64,000 nt of DNA, from NCBI GenBank assembly GCA_041946825.1, contig JBHGBD010000027.1, forward strand, positions 4,597-68,596. The letters run 5' to 3'. The position numbers and the translations under genes were made by a program. Shown piece after piece: positions 43,334 through 51,866 of this stretch. The stretch is from CAZTHM01 sp041946825. GTDB taxonomy: Bacteria > Acidobacteriota > Terriglobia > UBA7540. The number at the start of each line of letters is the position of its first letter. The first letter of the stretch is position 1. The notes under the pieces were generated by a model. That model was not told where the DNA came from. It made no database searches and worked only from the letters and a program-made list of their open reading frames with translations.

Positions 43334-44197
43334 TTACTTCAGATACTTCCCCACCAGCAGCCCCAGCTTCTTGCGGACGCGCGGCGGGATCTTTTTCCGG
43401 TCCGTAATGATCGCATGAGCCAGTGCCGAGCCGCATTTGCAAGCGCGTTCCTCCGGCATCTGGCGGACGGCGGCGCGAATGATCGTTTGCGCGTGCTCGA
43501 CGTTGCGGTTCAGGTAGTCGATGATTTGCGCCACGGTGACGGCGTCGTGGTCGGGGTGCCAGCAATCGTAGTCGGTCACCATCGCCATCGTGGCGTAACA
43601 GATTTCCGCCTCGCGCGCCAGCTTGGCTTCCTGCAGATTCGTCATGCCGATGATGTCCATGCCCCACGCCCGGTAGGTGCTCGACTCCGCTTTGGTCGAG
43701 AACGCCGGCCCTTCCATGCACACATACGTCCCGCCACGATGGCAGCTTACGTCGGTGGACTTACTGGCCTGTTCCAACACGTCGACCACCGTCGGACAGA
43801 CGGGATCGGAAAACCCGATGTGGGCGACAAGTCCCCCGCCAAAAAACGTCGAAGCGCGGCCCATCGTTCGGTCTAGAAATTGCGAAGGCAGGACAACGTC
43901 GAGCGGGCGCATGTCCTCGCGCAAGGAACCGACGGCGCTGACCGAGATAATCCTTGTGACGCCCAGTTTCTTGAAGCCGTAAATGTTGGCGCGATAGTTG
44001 ATCTCGGAAGGCATCAACATGTGCCCGCGTGCGTGCCGCGCCAGGAACGCCACCCGGCGCCCTTCCAGCATCCCCGTGATATAGGCGTCGGAAGGCCTTC
44101 CAAAAGGCGTCGGAACTCTCACCTCACGCACACGCTGGACGCCGGGCATTTTGTAGAGCCCGCTTCCACCAATGATGCCAATCTCGGCCTTTGCCAT
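43334..44197 (-). CDS. mtnP: S-methyl-5'-thioadenosine phosphorylase
   Basis: Phosphorolyses 5'-methylthioadenosine, the by-product of polyamine and other SAM pathways, to adenine and methylthioribose-1-phosphate. The 287 residues show the family start IGIIGGSGLYKMPGV, the phosphate site RHARGHMLMPSEINYRAN, the base and sugar site CMEGPAFSTKAES and MTNLQEAKLAREAEICY. The NY in INYRAN and the final DYDCWHPDHDAV fit MTAP rather than purine nucleoside phosphorylase. ATG at 44197 after AGAGGA. Middle of the operon, between the MBL hydrolase and the PfkB kinase. Confidence 0.95.
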   Translation of the reverse strand: MAKAEIGIIGGSGLYKMPGVQRVREVRVPTPFGRPSDAYITGMLEGRRVAFLARHARGHMLMPSEINYRANIYGFKKLGVTRIISVSAVGSLREDMRPLDVVLPSQFLDRTMGRASTFFGGGLVAHIGFSDPVCPTVVDVLEQASKSTDVSCHRGGTYVCMEGPAFSTKAESSTYRAWGMDIIGMTNLQEAKLAREAEICYATMAMVTDYDCWHPDHDAVTVAQIIDYLNRNVEHAQTIIRAAVRQMPEERACKCGSALAHAIITDRKKIPPRVRKKLGLLVGKYLK

Positions 44198-44233
44198 GTT
44201 CAATTTTCCTCTGCCGGCTGCTCTTCCGGTTTT

Positions 44234-45061
44234 TCAGGTATCGGCTCGCGCGACCATCTTGCCGCCACTCTCTTCCAAATGTGCCCACGGAACCTGCGGG
44301 TCGTGGGGAAAAACCACCAGCGCGTCGCGCTCGACAATTTGCGGCAGCAAGCGGTGCCGGTTGGCGAGCGTTTCCAACGGATAAAGGTCGAAGCTCATTA
44401 TCCAGGGATACGGCAGATGGGCGCGCGTCGGCACCAGGTCCGATATAAAGCAGGCGCTCTGGCCCTCGGATTCGACCCAGACGCACTGCAGGTCGCGCGT
44501 GTGGCCGGGTGTGACCTCGACGCGTATTCCCGGGATGATTTCGCGGCTCCCTTCCAGAAACTCGGTCTGAGCCTCCGCCGGGCGGAAGAATTCCAGAACG
44601 TAGCTCGCCTGGTCGCGCTCGGTGGGATGAAGCGCATGCTCCCATTCGCCGTGCTGGATGAAATACCGGGCCCGGGGGAAGGTCGGAACAATCCGTCCGT
44701 TCTCGCGCCGCGTATTCCACCCGCAGTGGTCAAAGTGCAGGTGCGTATTGATGACGATATCGATGTCCCTTAGTTCGAGCCCGGCTTTTTTCAGCTCATC
44801 GGGAAGCGTAGTCGTCTTCTCGATCCCGTAAATGTCAGAATACTTCGCATCAAATTTCTCGCCAATTCCTGTTTCAATCAGCACGTTGTGCAAGCCCGTC
44901 TGCACCAGCAGGCAATTCAACCCCAAGCGAACGCGATTTCGCGCGTCGGCGGGCAGCTTCTTCTCCCACAGGGGCTTGGGCACGACGCCGAACATCTGCC
45001 CGCCGTCGAGCGCGAAAGTGCCGTCGCTCAATACCCGCAATTCGAATTTCCCCAGTTTCAT
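44234..45061 (-). CDS. MBL-fold metallo-hydrolase
   Basis: Metallo-beta-lactamase-fold hydrolase of 275 residues with the metal motif HLHFDH (INTHLHFDHCGW) and further ligands in VEVTPGHTRDL (His), FISDLVPTRAH (Asp) and VVFPHDPQVPWAH (His). The N-terminal MKLGKFELRVLSDGTFALDGG resembles lactonase/quorum-quenching-like and acyl-hydrolase-like members; the substrate is unknown. ATG at 45061 overlaps the preceding stop by four bases (ATGA), so its synthesis is coupled to the MeaB-epimerase protein. A role in acyl-thioester or lactone hydrolysis would suit the neighbours but is not proven. Confidence 0.9.
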   Translation of the reverse strand: MKLGKFELRVLSDGTFALDGGQMFGVVPKPLWEKKLPADARNRVRLGLNCLLVQTGLHNVLIETGIGEKFDAKYSDIYGIEKTTTLPDELKKAGLELRDIDIVINTHLHFDHCGWNTRRENGRIVPTFPRARYFIQHGEWEHALHPTERDQASYVLEFFRPAEAQTEFLEGSREIIPGIRVEVTPGHTRDLQCVWVESEGQSACFISDLVPTRAHLPYPWIMSFDLYPLETLANRHRLLPQIVERDALVVFPHDPQVPWAHLEESGGKMVARADT

Positions 45062-46473
45062 TTTCCCTCGACCAGTTCGATCAGGACTCCCGACGTGCTC
45101 GATGGGTGCAGAAAGGCAATCCGTTCGTTGCCGGCCCCCACGCGCGGCCGCCGGTCAACCAGGCGAATGCCGGCTCGCTCGAGTTCGGTCAACGCCGCTT
45201 CCAGATCGGGAACCGCCAGCGTCAGATGATGAATTCCCTGTCCGCGCTTGGCGATAGAGCGCGCAATCGGCGAATCGGGCGAGGTTGCCTCCAACAGCTC
45301 GATCCGGCTCGCGCCGAGGTTGAAAACCGCGACCCGTACCTTTTGGTCCTGCACAAATTCTTCGGCGTCCGGCGATTTGCCCAGGAGCTTCTCGAACACC
45401 GGTCGCGCAGCGGCCAACGATTCTACCGCAATGCCCACGTGATGAATCCGCCTGCGGTGCGATTCACCGGGGAGCGCGCGGCGATATGCGCCCATCAAAT
45501 CCTCGACCACGGAATGCGGGTCGCGGCGCCGCGATAGGACCTCCTCGAGTTCCGCGTCCAGGGTTTCGCTCGAGACTTGCGCGATGGCCTCCTGGAAGAG
45601 TCTTTGCCGCAGCAATTCCAGGAGTCGCGCTCGCCAGCGCTCGCGCCGACGTGACTCCTGGAGCGATTGCTTCTTCCCAAACTCCCGAAACTGTTCCAGG
45701 GCCTCGCACGTTGGCGCGACGCCATCTCCCGTCGTGGCCACCGTCCTGATAATCGGCGGCGCCCAGCCATCGCGACGTGGCGACATGGCGAGCATCGCGG
45801 TCACTTCCTGCTCGACGCGTTCCGCGCCCGGCCGGTCAGCCTTATTGATGACGTAAAGGTCAGCGATTTCCATGACCCCGGCCTTGAAAGTCTGCACGTC
45901 GTCGCCCATGCCGGGGACCAGGAGCAGCGCGACCGCATCGGCGTAACGCGCCACTTCGACCTCGTCCTGGCCGACGCCCACCGTCTCAATCAACACGACC
46001 TGGCAGCCCGCGGACGCCATGATGCTGACGACGTCGTGCGCCGTGGGAGCGAGTCCACCCAGATGCCCGCGCGTCGCCATGCTGCGGATATAAACCCCAT
46101 CATCGGTCGCAAGGCTTTGCATGCGAATCCGGTCGCCCAGGATCGCGCCCCCCGAAAAGGGACTGGTGGGATCGACCGCCACGATGCCTACACGCAGGCC
46201 CTTCGCGCGGTATTGCCCGGCGAGTTTCTCAACCAGTGTGCTCTTGCCCGCCCCGGGCGAGCCAGTGACGCCGATGATGTAGGCTTCGCCGGATTTGGGG
46301 AAAAGAATCTTGAGCAGCTCGATGCCCGCGCCCTCGCCGTTTTCGACGGCCGAGATGGCCCGAGCGATGGCGCGGCGATCGCCGGCGGCGATCTTCTCAG
46401 CCCATTCTTGTTGCGATTCCGTCATGCGGGAGTTCTGCGGAGCCGCCCGCGATGCCGCGGCAACTGCGCTCAC
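45058..46473 (-). CDS. MeaB-type methylmalonyl-CoA mutase chaperone GTPase fused to methylmalonyl-CoA epimerase
   Basis: A fusion of 471 residues. Residues about 17-330 are the MeaB/ArgK G-protein: Walker A GVTGSPGAGKST (69-79), VDPTSPFSGGAILGDRIRM, IETVGVGQDEVEV (switch region) and YVINKADRPGA (G4). Residues about 340-471 are a vicinal-oxygen-chelate domain of the methylmalonyl-CoA epimerase type: IHHVGIAVESL, RIELLEATSPDSPIA, GQGIHHLTLAV, LIELVEGK, with the expected metal His, His and Glu. The two activities act in one pathway: epimerase makes (R)-methylmalonyl-CoA and MeaB protects and reloads the B12 mutase. GTG start at 46473 overlaps the preceding TGA (GTGA); ATG 46425 is an alternative. 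The mutase genes are not in the window. Confidence 0.92.
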   Translation of the reverse strand: MSAVAAASRAAPQNSRMTESQQEWAEKIAAGDRRAIARAISAVENGEGAGIELLKILFPKSGEAYIIGVTGSPGAGKSTLVEKLAGQYRAKGLRVGIVAVDPTSPFSGGAILGDRIRMQSLATDDGVYIRSMATRGHLGGLAPTAHDVVSIMASAGCQVVLIETVGVGQDEVEVARYADAVALLLVPGMGDDVQTFKAGVMEIADLYVINKADRPGAERVEQEVTAMLAMSPRRDGWAPPIIRTVATTGDGVAPTCEALEQFREFGKKQSLQESRRRERWRARLLELLRQRLFQEAIAQVSSETLDAELEEVLSRRRDPHSVVEDLMGAYRRALPGESHRRRIHHVGIAVESLAAARPVFEKLLGKSPDAEEFVQDQKVRVAVFNLGASRIELLEATSPDSPIARSIAKRGQGIHHLTLAVPDLEAALTELERAGIRLVDRRPRVGAGNERIAFLHPSSTSGVLIELVEGK

Positions 46474-47612
46474 GAGCGCAGCAGTTCGCGCGCAATCACC
46501 ATCCTCTGGATTTCGCTCGTCCCTTCGCCGATCGTACAGAGCTTCACGTCGCGGTAATATTTTTCCACGGCATAATCTTTGATAAATCCGTAACCACCGT
46601 GAATCTGAATGGCCTCGTTGGTGGCGCGCACGGCAATCTCTCCCGCGTAGAGTTTGGCCATCGAACCTTCGCGGCTCACTCTCCGCCCAAGGTCAGCCAG
46701 CGCAGCGGCGCGATACGTCAGCAGGCGCGCGGCGTCGATCTCCGTCGCCATATCCGCCAGCTTCCACTGGATGGCCTGAAACTCGCTGATCGATTTGCCA
46801 AACTGCCTCCGTTGCTGCGCGTAATTCAGCGAGGCTTCCAGGGCTCCTTGCGCGATTCCGACGGCGATTGCCGCGATCCCCACACGCCCCTTCTCGATGA
46901 CTTTGAGGCAATCCGTAAAGCCTTCGTTCACTTTCCCCAAAAGGTTATCCTTCGGGACGCGGCAATTCTCCAGAACGATTTCCGCCGTATCGCTGGCCCG
47001 CAAGCCGAGCTTGTCTTCCTTCTTGGCGGGGATGAAGCCCGGGGTTCCCTTCTCGACAATGAAGGCGGAAATTCCGCGCTTTCCCTGTTCCGGGTCCGTC
47101 GCCGCCATGATGACGCAGGTGTCAGCATAGTGGCCGTTGGTGACAAAATTCTTGACGCCGTTCAGAACCCAACTCTCCCCTTCCTGACGCGCGGTCGAGC
47201 GTAGCGCCCCGGCGTCGCTGCCCGAGCCCGGTTCCGTCAGGCTCCAGGCCCCCAGTTTCTCTCCGCGCGCGAGAGGGGCAAGGTACTGGCGCTTCTGCGC
47301 CTCCGTGCCGGTCAGACGAATATGGTTCGAGCATAACGAATTGTGCGCGGAAACAATGAGCGCGACCGATCCGTCCACCCGGGCAAGCTCCTCGAGAATG
47401 GCCACGTACTCAACATATCCTAGGCCCGCCCCGCCATACTCGGCCGGAAACGTCACGCCCATCAACCCAAGCTGTGCCAATTGCGGAAGAATCTCAGAGG
47501 GGAAATGCTGGGCGTCGTCCCATTCGCGGACGTGGGGGCGGATTTCGGCTTCGGCAAACTCACGGACGGATCGCTTGATTTCCTGTTGTTCCGCGCTCAG
47601 CTCGAAATCCAG
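46470..47612 (-). CDS. Acyl-CoA dehydrogenase, probable CTG start
   Basis: FAD-dependent acyl-CoA dehydrogenase with the complete family architecture: FPAEYGGAGLGYVEYV, AWSLTEPGSGSDAGALRSTA, LRASDTAEIVLENCRVP, GRVGIAAIAVGIAQGALE, and the C-terminal IQIHGGYGFIKDYAVEKYYRDVKLCTIGEGTSEIQ given here in pieces: IQIHGGYGF, VEKYYRDVKL, IGEGTSEIQ; the catalytic Glu lies near IGEGTSE/GYG region as in short-chain or branched-chain enzymes. The first ATG or TTG would remove the N-terminal helix. Reading upstream in frame gives LDFELSAEQQEIKRSVREF, the canonical N-terminus, after a CTG codon at 47612 with AGGTG before it; an in-frame TGA is two codons further up. Length would then be 380 residues, normal for the family. 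First gene of the operon. Confidence 0.88.
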   Translation of the reverse strand: MDFELSAEQQEIKRSVREFAEAEIRPHVREWDDAQHFPSEILPQLAQLGLMGVTFPAEYGGAGLGYVEYVAILEELARVDGSVALIVSAHNSLCSNHIRLTGTEAQKRQYLAPLARGEKLGAWSLTEPGSGSDAGALRSTARQEGESWVLNGVKNFVTNGHYADTCVIMAATDPEQGKRGISAFIVEKGTPGFIPAKKEDKLGLRASDTAEIVLENCRVPKDNLLGKVNEGFTDCLKVIEKGRVGIAAIAVGIAQGALEASLNYAQQRRQFGKSISEFQAIQWKLADMATEIDAARLLTYRAAALADLGRRVSREGSMAKLYAGEIAVRATNEAIQIHGGYGFIKDYAVEKYYRDVKLCTIGEGTSEIQRMVIARELLRS

Positions 47613-47727
47613 GATTCACCTCGCGGCAAGTTACCCGTGTCGCGCTGCCCCAGAAAACTAAGGCTATAACACAACCTCAGGGCCGTCAAGAAAGCCCGCA
47701 ATGACCCTATATGTTAAGATCAAAAGC

Positions 47728-48507
47728 ATGGGGACTTCGCGCAGGCGTGTGGCCTTCCGGCTTGCACTGGTCGCGGGATTGTCCCTTTCCCTCGTGTGTC
47801 TGGTTGGATCATTGCGGGCCCGGGAAAAACCTCCCCAGCTTGCGCAAATCGAAGTCGAGACAGGCCGGGAAGGCTGTGCGGCGGAGATAGACTCGACACC
47901 CGTCGGAAAAACCGACGCGTCAGGAAGGCTTCTGATCGAAGGCGTCGAGCCCGGCGACCACTATCTGCATCTCAAATGCCAGGACGAGGCAGGCAAGGCG
48001 TACTTCGTCTCGCCGCAAGCGGACGAGAAGATTTTGGTTCGCCACGGCGGGGAGGTGGGCGGGTCGGGCAATACCGCTCCTCCTGCCCTGGAACCGGCGG
48101 AAATCAAGCTCCAGTTGCGCCGGCATATTCGAGAAGCCGTCGAGCTTCGAGCGCGCGGGAGAACCGAGGAGGCGGTTAAACATCTCCGCTCGGCATTTCA
48201 GCTTGACCCGGATAATTCCGACCTCCACCGTGAATTGGGGATTACCTTCCTCGATGCCAAGGAGTGGAAGCGCGCGCGAGTCGAGATGCTGGAGGCCATC
48301 CGGCACGACCCCACCGACGCCGAGGCACATAATGGGCTCGGATACGCGCTGGAGAAAATAGGTGACCTGCAGGGCGCGCTCGCGGCGTACCAAACCGCCT
48401 CCAAACTCGAGCCCGGCGACCCCGCCTACCGGCGGCGATATATCGCCACCCTGGCGAGAATTTCGGAAATCCAGGCCACCAAGAAGAAACGCAAATCCTC
48501 TGAGTAA
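47728..48507 (+). CDS. Exported TPR-repeat protein
   Basis: About 259 residues: signal segment (LALVAGLSLSLVCLVGSL), a short beta-rich domain like a carboxypeptidase-regulatory/PEGA module (QIEVETGREGCAAEIDS then GKTDASGRLLIEGVEPGDHYL), then three to four tetratricopeptide repeats and a basic tail. Function is probably as a binding scaffold. The ATG at 47728 lies just eight bases after TAAGAT (47715-47720), so its mRNA could be leaderless; an in-frame ATG at 47701 is less likely. It is divergent from the acyl-CoA dehydrogenase operon and convergent with the threonine aldolase gene. Confidence 0.8.
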   Translation: MGTSRRRVAFRLALVAGLSLSLVCLVGSLRAREKPPQLAQIEVETGREGCAAEIDSTPVGKTDASGRLLIEGVEPGDHYLHLKCQDEAGKAYFVSPQADEKILVRHGGEVGGSGNTAPPALEPAEIKLQLRRHIREAVELRARGRTEEAVKHLRSAFQLDPDNSDLHRELGITFLDAKEWKRARVEMLEAIRHDPTDAEAHNGLGYALEKIGDLQGALAAYQTASKLEPGDPAYRRRYIATLARISEIQATKKKRKSSE

Positions 48508-48533
48508 ATCTTGAATCCAGAGTGAGACTGGGA

Positions 48534-49595
48534 TCAGGCGACGGCCGTCTTCCGTGGAATCTGGAGGACGTCACGAAGCGCCTGCAAGGCGCGCGCGCAG
48601 CCCGCGCGGTCCACGTCTCGATGCGTGACCATGCGCATCGTCTCCGGCGTGACCCCGTTGGCGAGGATGCTTTGCGCGGCGAGGCGTTTGGAGATTTCAA
48701 AGGAGGTAAGGCCGGTTCCCTTCACGTCAAGAAACAGGATGTTCGTCACCACCTTGGAGAGGTCGATTTTGATGCCGGGAATCTCCGCCAGGCCTTCGGC
48801 CAGAAACCTCGCATTTTCGTGATCGATGTGAAGATGTTTTGGACCTTCGTCCAGAGCGATGAGTCCCGCGGCGGCAAGCACCCCCGCCTGGCGCATTCCG
48901 CCTCCGAGCATCTTCCTCGCCAGCCGGGCGTCTTCGAAGAACGCTTTGCTCCCCACGAGCATGGAGCCCACCGGAGCTCCCAGGCCCTTCGAGAGGCAAA
49001 ACATCACGGAGTCAAACCTGGCCGTCAGTTCAACCACCGAGCGGCCCAGAGCGACCGCGGCGTTAAAAATCCGCGCTCCGTCCAAGTGTACCGGGAGGCC
49101 CGCAGCGTGAGCGCGGTCGCAGATTTCGTTCGAAATCTCCGGGCGATAGACGGACCCTCCCGCCAGATTCGATGTGTTTTCAAGCGAAACGAGGGCGGTC
49201 CGCGCGCGGTGGTCGGTGCGTCCGCGCACGTTGGGGGCGATCAAGTCCCAGGTGAGAATCCCATCCTGGGCAAGAATCGGGCGAGGCAGGCAGCCCGAAA
49301 ATGCGGCCATCATCGCCATTTCGTAGTTGTAGATGTGGGCGCGCTGCTCGCAGATCACTTCCTGCCCGTGATGAGTGTGGACCTTGATCGCCGCCTGGTT
49401 GCCCATCGTCCCGGAAGGAACATAGAGCGCAGCTTCCCGCTGGAAGATTTCCGCCGCGCGCTCCTGGAGGCGATTAACCGTCGGATCTTCGCGATACACG
49501 TCGTCGCCGACTTCGGCTTCCGCCATGGCGCGGCGCATGGCGGGAGTGGGCTTCGTAACGGTATCGCTTCGCAGGTCCACAATGGTTTGATTCAT
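48534..49595 (-). CDS. ltaE: Low-specificity L-threonine aldolase family enzyme
   Basis: PLP-dependent aldolase cleaving L-threonine or L-allo-threonine to glycine and acetaldehyde. The 353 residues begin with the family hallmark VDLRSDTVTKPTPAMRRAM, followed by VGDDVYREDPTVNRLQE, ALYVPSGTMGNQ, LENTSNLAGG and HLDGARIFNA. The PLP lysine is in SVMFCLSKGLGAPVGS. ATG at 49595 with AAGGCAGG in front. Last gene of the minus-strand series yjbQ-hemW-cupin-ltaE. Related beta-eliminating lyases share this fold, so substrate range is inferred. Confidence 0.93.
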   Translation of the reverse strand: MNQTIVDLRSDTVTKPTPAMRRAMAEAEVGDDVYREDPTVNRLQERAAEIFQREAALYVPSGTMGNQAAIKVHTHHGQEVICEQRAHIYNYEMAMMAAFSGCLPRPILAQDGILTWDLIAPNVRGRTDHRARTALVSLENTSNLAGGSVYRPEISNEICDRAHAAGLPVHLDGARIFNAAVALGRSVVELTARFDSVMFCLSKGLGAPVGSMLVGSKAFFEDARLARKMLGGGMRQAGVLAAAGLIALDEGPKHLHIDHENARFLAEGLAEIPGIKIDLSKVVTNILFLDVKGTGLTSFEISKRLAAQSILANGVTPETMRMVTHRDVDRAGCARALQALRDVLQIPRKTAVA

Positions 49596-49617
49596 CCTGC
49601 CTTCTCTCTCCTTCGCG

Positions 49618-50007
49618 CTAAATTCTCTCGAGTTGGCGCAACGTCCGCTGGTTCTCAACGTTGCCGGTGTTTAGCGTGGATTTGGGTTCGAGGAGCATCA
49701 CATGTGTTTCCTCTTCTGCCACGGGCATATGCTCCACGCCTCGCGGCACGATGATGAACTCGCCCTCGTGGACCGTGACATCGCGATCTCGAAATTTCAT
49801 GAGCAGCCGGCCTTTCAGTACGAGGAAGAGTTCGTCCTCCCGCTCATGGTGATGCCACACGAATTCGCCTTTGAACTTGACGAGCTTGACGTAGGCGTCG
49901 TTCACTTCCCCCACAATCTTGGGGTTCCAGTGTTCCGTGAACATCGCCAGCTTTTCGGACAGATTCACTTTATCATTGGCGGCTCGGGGTGTGCTTTCGG
50001 CGCTCAC
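49618..50007 (-). CDS. Cupin domain protein
   Basis: A 129-residue single-domain cupin. Metal ligands are visible in FVWHHHEREDELFLVLKG (HxHx(4)E-like motif 1) and in VPRGVEHMPVAEEE (motif 2 His). Family members include small sugar or amino-acid isomerases, dioxygenases and binding proteins, so no specific reaction is claimed. GTG start at 50007 overlaps the hemW stop by four bases (GTGA), indicating translational coupling. Followed after 22 bases by the threonine aldolase gene. Confidence 0.85.
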   Translation of the reverse strand: MSAESTPRAANDKVNLSEKLAMFTEHWNPKIVGEVNDAYVKLVKFKGEFVWHHHEREDELFLVLKGRLLMKFRDRDVTVHEGEFIIVPRGVEHMPVAEEETHVMLLEPKSTLNTGNVENQRTLRQLERI

Positions 50008-51200
50008 TTTGCCTCCGACTTCTCCAAAAGAAATTCCTGAAATACTTCGTTCGAAAACAGGAAGGCTTCAGGCGCCAGGCGAATGCGGTCGCCTTCCCTT
50101 TTGAGAAGACCCCGATCTTCAAGACTTGCGACCACGGGCTCGAATGCGGTGAGTCTATGTCCGCCCCACCGACGCGACGCTTGCAAAAGGCAAACGCCCT
50201 GTGTCTGCCGGAGCCCCAGAAAGAAGAATTCCTCCAGGTGCTCCTCGAGAGTGAGTCGCCGCAGTTCGGCAATGGGCGAGTCGTCGCGGGTCAGGCGCGA
50301 AGAATAAATGTCGGCATTCGCTTCGTTTGCCCAGCGGTTCGCACCGTCGTGAGAGTGGGCTCCCGCTCCCAGGCCGATATAGGGTGCCAGATTCCAGTAT
50401 TTCAGGTTGTGCTTCGATTCAAAGCCCGGCCGCGCGAAATTGGAGATTTCGTACTGGGCATAACCTCGCGAAAGGAGAAACTGACGGGCATTCTCGTAGG
50501 CCTCCGCCATGAACTCGTCATCCGGAACGGCCTCGGCGTGATAGCGCGTTCCGTGGCGGAGGACTTCCCCTCCCAAGCGGCTCTTTACATCCACCTCGAA
50601 AAGGTAGACAGAAACATGCTGCGGTTGAAGTTGCACGGCGGCCTCGAGGCTTGCCCGCCAGGATGCCGGGGTCTGGTGAGGTAACCCGGCGATCAAGTCG
50701 AGGCTGATATTCCGACAGCCCGCGCGGCGGGCCTGTTCCACCAGGGATCGCGTGTCAGCGGCGGAATGTAACCGCCCGACAGCGTCGAGCTCGCGGTCGT
50801 CGAAGGATTGCGCTCCGACACTCAGGCGATTCACGCCTAGCGCAAACGCCCGCTCAAGGAACGCGGCGTCAGCCGAACCCGGCGTCGTCTCGAGCGTGAA
50901 CTCACTGGAGTCCGCAATCCGGAATTGTTCCTGAACGGCCTGGATAATCTGCTCCAGCCGTTCAATACCGATGATGGGCGGGGTTCCTCCGCCAAAGTAG
51001 AGGGTATCGGCCGGGAGTTCGAAGAGACCACGTCCAACGGAAGCAGAATCGAAATGCCGCCTCAGGCCTTGGATTTCCCGCAGGACCCCTTCGCAGTAGC
51101 CGCTGAAAACCTCCGCTCGCGAAACTTTCGAGCTGAAGTTGCAGAAGCTGCATTTCGACGCGCAAAACGGAATTTGAACGTAGAGTCCCAGGGTTTCCAT
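50004..51200 (-). CDS. hemW: HemW-like radical SAM protein
   Basis: Radical SAM protein of the coproporphyrinogen-III-oxidase-like HemW family, which is now thought to act as a heme chaperone rather than an oxidase. The 398 residues begin LGLYVQIPFCASKCSFCNF, with the [4Fe-4S] cysteines C-x3-C-x2-C followed by another cysteine-free NF. Further conserved pieces are LYFGGGTPP, RLSVGAQSFDD, SLDLIAGLPHQT, YEISNFARPG, YWNLAPYIGLGAGAHSH and the HemW C-terminal domain. ATG at 51200 was chosen since this matches the family N-terminus; the frame continues to TTG 51257, directly after the yjbQ stop. Confidence 0.88.
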   Translation of the reverse strand: METLGLYVQIPFCASKCSFCNFSSKVSRAEVFSGYCEGVLREIQGLRRHFDSASVGRGLFELPADTLYFGGGTPPIIGIERLEQIIQAVQEQFRIADSSEFTLETTPGSADAAFLERAFALGVNRLSVGAQSFDDRELDAVGRLHSAADTRSLVEQARRAGCRNISLDLIAGLPHQTPASWRASLEAAVQLQPQHVSVYLFEVDVKSRLGGEVLRHGTRYHAEAVPDDEFMAEAYENARQFLLSRGYAQYEISNFARPGFESKHNLKYWNLAPYIGLGAGAHSHDGANRWANEANADIYSSRLTRDDSPIAELRRLTLEEHLEEFFFLGLRQTQGVCLLQASRRWGGHRLTAFEPVVASLEDRGLLKREGDRIRLAPEAFLFSNEVFQEFLLEKSEAK

Positions 51201-51257
51201 GAAACCGAAAACTCTCTTTTGAGCCAGGGCTGCCTGATAGTCCGATGAAGCGATCAA

Positions 51258-51704
51258 TCAGTCTGAAACGATCTTAACCCGCAAGTCGCGGCGCCTCGGG
51301 CCATCGAATTCACAGAAATAGACGCCTTGCCATCGGCCCAGAACCAGCCGCGCATTTTCGATCAAAAGGGTTTTGGCTGCGCCGATGATCGCAGCCTTCA
51401 GGTGGGAGTCGCAATTCCCGTCGTTATGATGGTAGATACGGTCCTGGGGGGCGAGTTGTTTGAGAAAGTCGGTCAAATCACGCTGCAACGCCGGGTCGTC
51501 GTTTTCATTGATGAGGATGCCGGCGGTAGTGTGCGGAACGAAAAGGTGGCAGACGCCACTCTGCACACCCGATTCAGCGATCAACCCCTGAAGGAGATTC
51601 GTGATGTCCTTGAATTCCACGCGCAGGAGTGTCTCGATCTGCACAACATGCGCATGTGGCTTTGCGCCTTCGCTCGCCCCGGCTTTGCCCTTGTCGGCGG
51701 CCAT
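51258..51704 (-). CDS. yjbQ: YjbQ / UPF0047 family protein (thiamin-phosphate-synthase-like)
   Basis: Small trimeric-fold protein of 148 residues. The family signature is complete: FVPHTTAGILINENDDP, HHNDGNCDSHLKAAIIG and LGRWQGVYFCEFDGPRRR. Some members have weak thiamine phosphate synthase activity; the true role is not settled. The ATG at 51704 is taken. It is the first gene after a terminator/promoter pair (51781-51815) and is followed by hemW. Confidence 0.9.
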   Translation of the reverse strand: MAADKGKAGASEGAKPHAHVVQIETLLRVEFKDITNLLQGLIAESGVQSGVCHLFVPHTTAGILINENDDPALQRDLTDFLKQLAPQDRIYHHNDGNCDSHLKAAIIGAAKTLLIENARLVLGRWQGVYFCEFDGPRRRDLRVKIVSD

Positions 51705-51780
51705 AGCCTTCCCTCCCTCAACCTTTCATCTTCGTCGTGAGCCTATTCACGCGCTCCGGATCGGACCGATGACGCGAGGG

Positions 51781-51789
51781 ATTATAGCA
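51781..51789 (-). promoter_or_regulatory. Extended -10 promoter for yjbQ-hemW-cupin-ltaE
   Basis: The minus strand reads TGCTATAAT, a perfect TGn-TATAAT extended -10 box. A -35 box is not recognisable, as expected for such promoters; the upstream bases belong to the terminator stem. Confidence 0.55.
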
Positions 51790-51792
51790 AAA

Positions 51793-51815
51793 CCGGCAGG
51801 CTTCCCACCTGCCGG
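51793..51815 (-). terminator. Terminator after bshC
   Basis: A perfect 8-bp stem CCGGCAGG/CCTGCCGG (51793-51800 and 51808-51815) with a seven-base loop, followed on the minus strand by TTTTGC. It lies 52 bases past the bshC stop and touches the next promoter. Confidence 0.65.
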
Positions 51816-51866
51816 CGGGCTTCAGCGACGGGCCGATCATAATTCCCCACCCGCCATGTGGATGTG

